DNA from: Suillus spraguei
Taxonomy: Eukaryota; Basidiomycota; Agaricomycetes; Boletales; Suillaceae
Direction: 5' to 3'
DNA: 64,000 nt
Assembly: GCA_016800925.1 (NCBI GenBank)
Contig: JABCPU010000362.1
Coordinates: 1-64,000 of the forward strand
The notes beneath the pieces were generated by a model. The model searched no databases. It saw only the letters and a list, made by a program, of their open reading frames with translations, and had not been told where the DNA came from. Position numbers and translations under genes: made by a program. Of the stretch, positions 57,931-64,000 are shown in pieces (position 1 is the stretch's first letter; the number at the start of each line of letters is the position of its first letter).

Positions 57931-60900
57931 TTACAAAAAATTGCTGGAGCTTCAAAACTTGGTGTGTTGTCTTCTATGACCTTCAAAACAATGGGAAGAA
58001 GCCTGGTTGCATAGTTGATGGTACCTGAGATGTGTATCTTCAAATGTACCTACCACTACTATAGACTCTAGGTCTATCATCTGACAAAAAATTGCTGGAG
58101 CTTCAAGACTTGGTGTATCATCTTTAGTGACCTTGAAAATGGTAGGAAGCAGTTTTCTTATATGATAGGTCATGTCTAGTATGTCTGACTTGGATGAGCA
58201 TCTACCTACTATAGGCACTAAGTCTATCATCTTACAAAAAATTGCTAGAGCTTCAAGACTTGATGTATCATCTTAGTGACCTTCAAAATGGTAGGAAACA
58301 GTTTTCTTAGATGATAGGTCATGTCTAGTATGTCTGACTTGGGATGGGCCTCTAGCTACTATATGCACCAAGTCTATCATCTGACAAAAAATTACTGGAG
58401 CTTCAAGACTTGGTGTATCATCTTCAGTGACCTTCACAATGGTAGGAAGCAGTTTTCTTAGATGATAGGTCATGTCTAGAATGTCTGACTTGAGATTGGC
58501 CTCTACCTACTATAGGCACAAGTCTATCATCTGACAAAAAATTGCTGGAGCTTCAAGACTTGGTGTATCATCTTCAGTGACCTTTAAAATGTAGGAAGCA
58601 GTTTTCTAGATGATAGGTCATGTCTAGTATGTCTAACTTGAGATGGGCCTCTACCTACTATAGGTACTAAGGCTATCATCTGACAAAAAATTGCTGGAGC
58701 TTCAAGACTTGGTGTATCATCTTCAGTGACCTTTAAAATGGTAGGAAGCAGTTATCCTAGATGATAGGTCATGTCTAGATGTATGACTTGAGAGGGCCTC
58801 TACACTATAAGCACCAAGTCTATCATCTACAAAAAATTGCTAGAGCTCCAAGACTTGGTGTATCATCTTTAGTGACCTTCAAGATGGTAGGAAGAGTTTT
58901 CTTAGATGATAGGTCATTTCTAGAATGTCTAACTTGAGATAGGCCTCTACCTACTATAGGCACTAAGTCTATCATCTGATAAAAAATGCTGGAGCTTCAA
59001 GACTTGGTGTATCATCTTCAGTAACCTTTAAAATGGTAGGAACAGTTTCCTAGATGATAGGTCATGTCTAGTATGTCTGACTTGAGATGGGCCTCTACCT
59101 ACTATAGGCACTAAGCTATCATCTTACAAAAAATTGCTAGAGCTTCAAGACTTGATGTATCATCTTCAGTGACCTTGAAAATGGTAGGAAGCAGTTTTCT
59201 TAGATGATAGGTCATGTCTAGAATGTCTAACTTGAGATGGGCCTCTACCTACTATAGGTACTAAGGCTATCATCTGACAAAAAATTGCTGGAGCTTCAAG
59301 ACTTGGTGTATCATCTTCAGGGACCTTTAAAATGGTAAGACACAGTTTTCCTAGATGATAGGTCATGTCTAGTATATCTGACTTGAGATGGGCCTCTACC
59401 TACTATAGGCACTAAGGCTATCATCTTACAAAAAATTGCTAGAGCTTTAAGACTTGGTGTATCACTTCAGTGACCTTCAAAATGGTAGGAAGCAGTTTTC
59501 TTAGATGATAGGTCATGTCTAGATGTCTGACTTGAGATGGGCCTCTACCTACTATAGGCACCAAGTCTATCATCTGACAAAAAATTACTGGAGCTTCAAG
59601 ACTTGGTGTATCATCTTCAGTGACCTTTAAAATGGTAGGACACAGTTTTCCTAGATGATAGGTCATGTCTAGTATGTCTGACTTGAGAGGGCCTCTAGCA
59701 ACTATATGCACCAAGTCTATCAGCTGACAAAAAATTGCTGGAGCTTCAAAACTTGGTGTATTATCTTCAGTGACCTTTAAAATACTAGGAGAAACTTTCC
59801 TATATGATAGGTCATGTCTAGTATGTCTGACTCAAAATGGTCCTCACCTACTATAGGCACAAGTCTATCATCTGACAAACAATTGCTGAAGCTTCAAGAC
59901 TTGGTGTATTAGCTTCAGTGACATTTAGAATAATAGGAAGCAGCTTTCCTAGATGATAGGTCATGTCCAGAATGTCTGACTTGAGATGGCCTCTACCTAC
60001 TATAGGCATAAGGCTATTACCTGCCAACAAATTGCTAGAGCTTCAAGACTTGTTGTATCATCTTCAGTGACCTTTAAAATACTAGGAGAAGCTTCTCTAT
60101 ATGATAGGTCATGTCTAGAATATCTGACTCAAAATAGGTCTTCATCTACTGCAGGCACCAAGTCTATCATCTGACAAAAAATTCCTGGAGCTTCAAGACT
60201 TAGTATATGCTCTTCAGTGACCTTTTAAATAATAGAGAGCAACTTTTCTAGTTGATAGGTCATGTCTAGCATGTTTGACTTATGATCAGCCTTTAGCTAC
60301 TATAAGCACCAAGTCTATTATCTGATAAAAATTTCCTGAAGCTTCAAGACTTGGTGTATCATCTTCAGTGACCTTTCAAATGGTAGGGAGAAGCTTTTCT
60401 GTATGATGGGTCATGTCTACCATGTCTGACTTAAGATTTGCCTTTAGCTATTATAAGCTTCAAGTCTATCATCTGACAAAACATTGCTGGAGCTTACAAA
60501 CTTGGTTCATCATCTTTGGTGACCTTGACAATAATAGGGAGAAACTTATATAAATGATAGATGATGTATAGAATGTCTAACTCAAGACAAAATTCTAGCC
60601 AACATAGATACCAAGTCTATCATGTGACAAACAATTCCTAGAGCTTCAAGACTTTGTCTATCATCTTCTATGATCTTTAAAATAATGGAAATAAGCTTAT
60701 TTAAATTATGAATGATGTCTGAAGCATGTGGCTTTAGATAGACCTCTGACCACCACAGATATTATGTCTACCATCTAACTAAAAATTGAGAGTGGTTCAA
60801 AACTTGGTCTATCATCTTCTGTGACCTTTCCAATGTTAGGAGAAAGCTCACTTGAATGATAAATGATGTCAAGAATGCTGGACTTCAAATGACTCTTTAT
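57930..60900. repeat. 150 bp satellite array, about 20 units
   Basis: The unit starts near ATCTGACAAAAAATTGCTGG, continues through TTCAAGACTTGGTGTATCAT, ACCTTTAAAATGGTAGGA, GATGATAGGTCATGTCTAG and GACTTGAGATGGGCCTCTAC, and returns every 149-151 bp (TTCAAGACTT at 58102, 58252, 58402, 58552, 58701...). Units are most alike at 58.0-59.8 kb and decay progressively toward 60.9 kb. Because 150 is a multiple of three, apparent minus-strand peptides (MTYHLRKLLPTI-like) recur; indels make real coding unlikely. Confidence 0.92.
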
Positions 60901-61279
60901 TCACTAGATGGTTTCCAAGATATTTAGCTTTAAATCAACCTTGACCTACCATAGCCCCTATGCTGCAAACAATTCAAAACTTGAAGCTAGTTTACCAGAT
61001 TTCATCTGACTAGTAGCACAATATTTTGTTGACATTGTTTATATACATGAGGTCTAAGCACACAGACCAAGATAAGAATATCATAAATGTGCTTGAATGG
61101 AAGGCATAGATGTACTAAATACAATGAAACACAGAAGAAAAGTTGGTTGCTACAGAAAGACAAGCAATCCATATTGATAAGCTAAACTTGCATCAGACAA
61201 GCTAGGAAATCTCCCACGGTGCTCTTCCTCATCTGATAGATAGCACCTTGATAGTTCTCATTTTGAACAAAGCCCAAAG
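60901..61279. other. Transition from satellite to F-box gene
   Basis: Decayed satellite words give way to unique AT-rich sequence that should hold the F-box promoter. No clear element is seen. Confidence 0.4.
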
Positions 61280-62570
61280 ATGCATCGTATCTTTAACACA
61301 CATGATGTGGTTTTTCTCATCTTACAGATGGTCCATGCTATGATCATCAATGAAGATTCTTTTGGACTTGGTGATTTTGCTGCACTGGCCACTACATCTT
61401 CAGCCATATCTGAGGCCATCCTGCAGCTTCTGTGGAAGCAATTGCCTTCTGTGGAGCCTCTGATCTATCTCCTTCCAAATGATCTTATTCAAGAACATAC
61501 AAATTCAAATAAGACATGGGAGTTGGTGAGTCATCTGATTGTATCATGGAATTTTCAAATGCTTATCAGTGATATAGAGATTTCTCAGGACTCCAAAACT
61601 CTCTGACCTAGAAAGATTTCATTTCTATGCACAGAAAGTCAAAGCTATCTATGCAGATGGAAAAGCATTGAGGCCACAGCACAAGCATGTTTTTCAGACT
61701 CTGTTGACCTTGCACAATAGGTCCAGATCTGCAGGCTTCCTGATGCCTTATCTTAGCCATGTGGTGTTAAAGGACAACAGAGACCATTTAATCCAATTTC
61801 TGGACCAACTTCTGCTTCCAGGACTTCAAAGTCTGGTACTACCATCCAACATGCTTATATTTCCTGATGTGGTGCACCTGCTGGGCCATTTGCAAACCTT
61901 GGTCTACATCTCTGATTCATTTCACACCAACATCATCTTAAACTCCTTATCCAACTGCTTGTCTATGCATCATCTCACTCTGTGCTACACTCAACCTACA
62001 TCAATGACATCCATAGCATCTCTGGATCAGCTTACCACCCTGACTTTGATCATTATTCCTGGGTCATCAATCATGGAGGGGACAGGGTCTATTTCCAACC
62101 AATACATTCGGACCCACATTCTCTACATTAATGTAGAATCTGACCAGCGTCCTTCACATGACCCAGAATCTATTTCTACCGACACTGGCTTTTCAGCCAT
62201 CATCTCTATCTTATCCAATCATAGGATCATATGTCAAGGTCTCAGCATCAACATCCACCAACAATATTGCTCAACAGATTTTGTTCTGCATTTCTTCAAT
62301 GTCTTGACATCTTTGCACCTAATGGATGATGAAGATGATGGATTTCTGGATTGGGAGAATCTGGTGGCACTCAGATTAAGAATGCCTTGGGAGGAGGATT
62401 TTTTTTCCTCAGATCCTGAAAGTCTTCAGATTCCAAGAGATGGATTGGCTGCCTTGAGCAGGCTAGTCTATTTGACTGCTCTGGAGTTGGAGGATCTAGG
62501 AACTTGTAGGATTGATGATGATGCTCTCAGAAGTTTGGCCATAGGTATGGGGCCTCCTAGGATTGGCTAG
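61280..62570 (+). CDS. F-box / leucine-rich-type protein
   Basis: Two exons (61280-61525 and 61578-62570) give 412 aa; the 52 bp intron is GTGAGT...TAG in phase 0. The N-terminus is F-box-like: MHRIFNTHDVVFLILQMVHA, LAALATTSSAISEAILQLLW, LPSVEPLIYLLP. This mirrors the F-box/LW signature of basidiomycete SCF adaptors. Leucine-rich strands follow (LLLPGLQSLVLPSN, LGHLQTLVYISDS, LDQLTTLTLIIIPGS, LSRLVYLTALELEDL). The C-terminus ends at GMGPPRIG, directly before the 78 bp satellite; it is shorter than usual relatives, so its end may have been cut by the array. Codons are unbroken. Confidence 0.72.
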
Positions 62571-62599
62571 GATTGGCTTTTCAGCAATTTTGCACTGTT

Positions 62600-64000
62600 G
62601 TATCTTTGGCCTTCCAAGGCTCCCACTGTGCATGGGGGTCAAAAACATTGTACCACTCTATCATATCATGTGCATCTCAAAATGTGGCCTTCCAAGGCTC
62701 CCACTGTGCATGTGGGTCATAAACATTGTACCACTCTATCATATCATGTGCATGTCAAAATGTGGCCTTCCAAGGCTCCCACTGTGCATGTGGGTCAAAA
62801 ACAATGTACCACTCTATCATATCATGTGCTCAAAATGTGGCCTTCCAAGGCTCCCACTATGCATGGGGGTCAAAAACTTCGGACCACTCATCATATTATG
62901 TGCATGTCAAAATGTGGCCTTCCAAGGCTCCCACTGTGCATGGGGGTCAAAAACATTGTACCACTCTATCATATCATGTGCATCTCAAAATGTGACCTTC
63001 CAAGGCTCCCACTATGCATGGGGGTCAAAAACTTCGGACCACTCAATCACATCATGTGCATGTCAAAATGTGCCTTCCAAGGCTCCCACTGTGCATGTGG
63101 GTCAAAAACATTGTACCACTCTATCATATCATGTGCTCAAAATGTGGCCTTCCAAGGCTCCCACTGTGCATGGGGGTCAAAGACTTCAGACAACTCTATC
63201 ATATCATGTGCATCTCAAAATGTGGCCTTCCAAGGCTCCCACTGTGCATGTGGGTCATAAACATTGTACCACTCTATCATATTATGTGCACCTCAAAATG
63301 TGGCCTTCCAAGGCTCCCACTATGCATGGGGGTCAAAGACTTCAGACAACTCTATCATATCATGTGCATCTCAAAATGTGACCTTCCAAGGCTCCCACTG
63401 TGCATGGGGGTCAAAAACAATGTACCACTCTATCATATCATGTGCTCAAAATGTGGCCTTCCAAGGCTCCCACTGTGCATGGGGGTCAAAAACTTCGGAC
63501 CACTCAATCATATTATGTGCATGTCAAAATGTGGCCTTCCAAGGCTCCCACTATGCATGGGGGTCAAAGACTTCAGACAACTCTATCATATCATGTGCAT
63601 CTCAAAATGTGGCCTTCCAAGGCTCCCACTGTGCATGTGGGTCAAAAACATTGTACCACTCTATCATATCATGTACATCTCAAAATGTGGCCTTCCAAGG
63701 CTCCCACTGTGCATGGGGGTCAAAAACAATGTACCACTCTATCATATCATGTGCTCAAAATGTGGCCTTCCAAGGCTCCCACTATGCATGGGGGTCAAAA
63801 ACTTCGGACCACTCAATCATATTATGTGCATGTCAAAATGTGGCCTTCCAAGGCTCCCACTGTGCATGGGGGTCAAAAACTTCGGACCACTCTATCATAT
63901 CATGTGCACCTCAAAATGTGGCCTTCCAAGGCTCCCACTGTGCATGGGGGTCAAAAACTTCGGACCACTCTATCATATTATGTGCATCTCAAAATGTGGC
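62600..64000. repeat. 78 bp satellite array, about 18 units, running off the window
   Basis: The unit CCTTCCAAGGCTCCCACTGT, GCATGGGGGTCAAAAAC, CACTCTATCATATCATGTGC returns every 75-79 bp (62609, 62688, 62766, 62841, 62918, 62996...). At least three monomer types are mixed: an ACATTGTACCACTC form, an ACTTCGGACCACTC form, and a short form lacking four bases (ATGTGCTCAAAATG). The long + strand frame across it (62563-63381) is a by-product of a stop-free unit. Confidence 0.95.

Noticed and set aside
58270..59714. Minus-strand frames with recurring MTYHLRKLLPTI-type peptides
   Set aside because: They come from the 150 bp satellite; unit indels shift the frame and no ATG-plus-promoter context is seen.
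62563..63381. 272-aa + strand frame in the 78 bp array
   Set aside because: It arises from a stop-free repeat unit; equally long frames run in other phases and unit-length changes (75-79 bp) break any repeat protein.
57930..64000. CRISPR array
   Set aside because: Units are fully repetitive without unique spacers, and the genome is eukaryotic.

Overview
The window looks like an Agaricomycete (mushroom-forming basidiomycete) chromosome. Genes are split by many 45-60 bp introns. Families typical of that group are present: TET/JBP-like oxygenase, NACHT-type WD40 remnants, F-box proteins with the basidiomycete leucine-rich tail, GATA factors and expanded P450/MFS families. No species can be named from the sequence alone. 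All assignments come from reading translated exons; no database search was run.

Layout. 1-13.9 kb is mostly decayed: a zinc-type quinone oxidoreductase pseudogene, an F-box gene, an intact Ap4A phosphorylase, a Dcp1-like fragment, a P450 relic, a multicopy-type gene with one nonsense codon, an MFS relic, and a GMP synthetase pseudogene whose 5' part is replaced by a tandem array of tRNA-Leu-like units and a transposase relic. 14-22 kb holds a nuclease-plus-kinase effector-like gene, a 198 bp mariner-type MITE, a truncated 643 bp duplicate of a GATA-factor gene lying against COX17, a CCGGA-rich minisatellite split by a poly-A insertion with 12 bp target duplication, and an intact dihydropyrimidinase. 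22-29.7 kb holds the complete GATA factor, HAM1-like and SCYL1-like fragments, and much unassigned DNA.

29.7-38.2 kb is a compact block of four uninterrupted multi-exon genes: a TET/JBP-like 2-oxoglutarate oxygenase, a 249-aa unknown, a 386-aa protein with repeated LGWD motifs, and a 723-aa Cys-cluster/coiled-coil protein. A WD40 relic and a repeat-rich patch follow. PP2C (40.6-42.0 kb) looks intact. From 42.2 to 50.2 kb, pieces of REV1, HARS, SEC23 and an amidase lie end to end on the + strand, with stops, frameshifts and abrupt joins. 51.3-51.8 kb is two alternating ~150 bp palindromes. 52.1-56.6 kb is a 14-exon gene with a ParB/sulfiredoxin-like domain. From 57.9 kb to the end, a 150 bp satellite and a 78 bp satellite flank an F-box gene.

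Overall picture: copies of normally essential genes (GMP synthetase, REV1, HARS, SEC23, SCYL1) are decayed but keep introns, which suggests old segmental copies. Several lineage-specific genes of unknown role (the 30-38 kb block and the ParB-like gene) keep open frames across many exons. That contrast suggests an accessory, repeat-rich region in which those genes are the ones being maintained.
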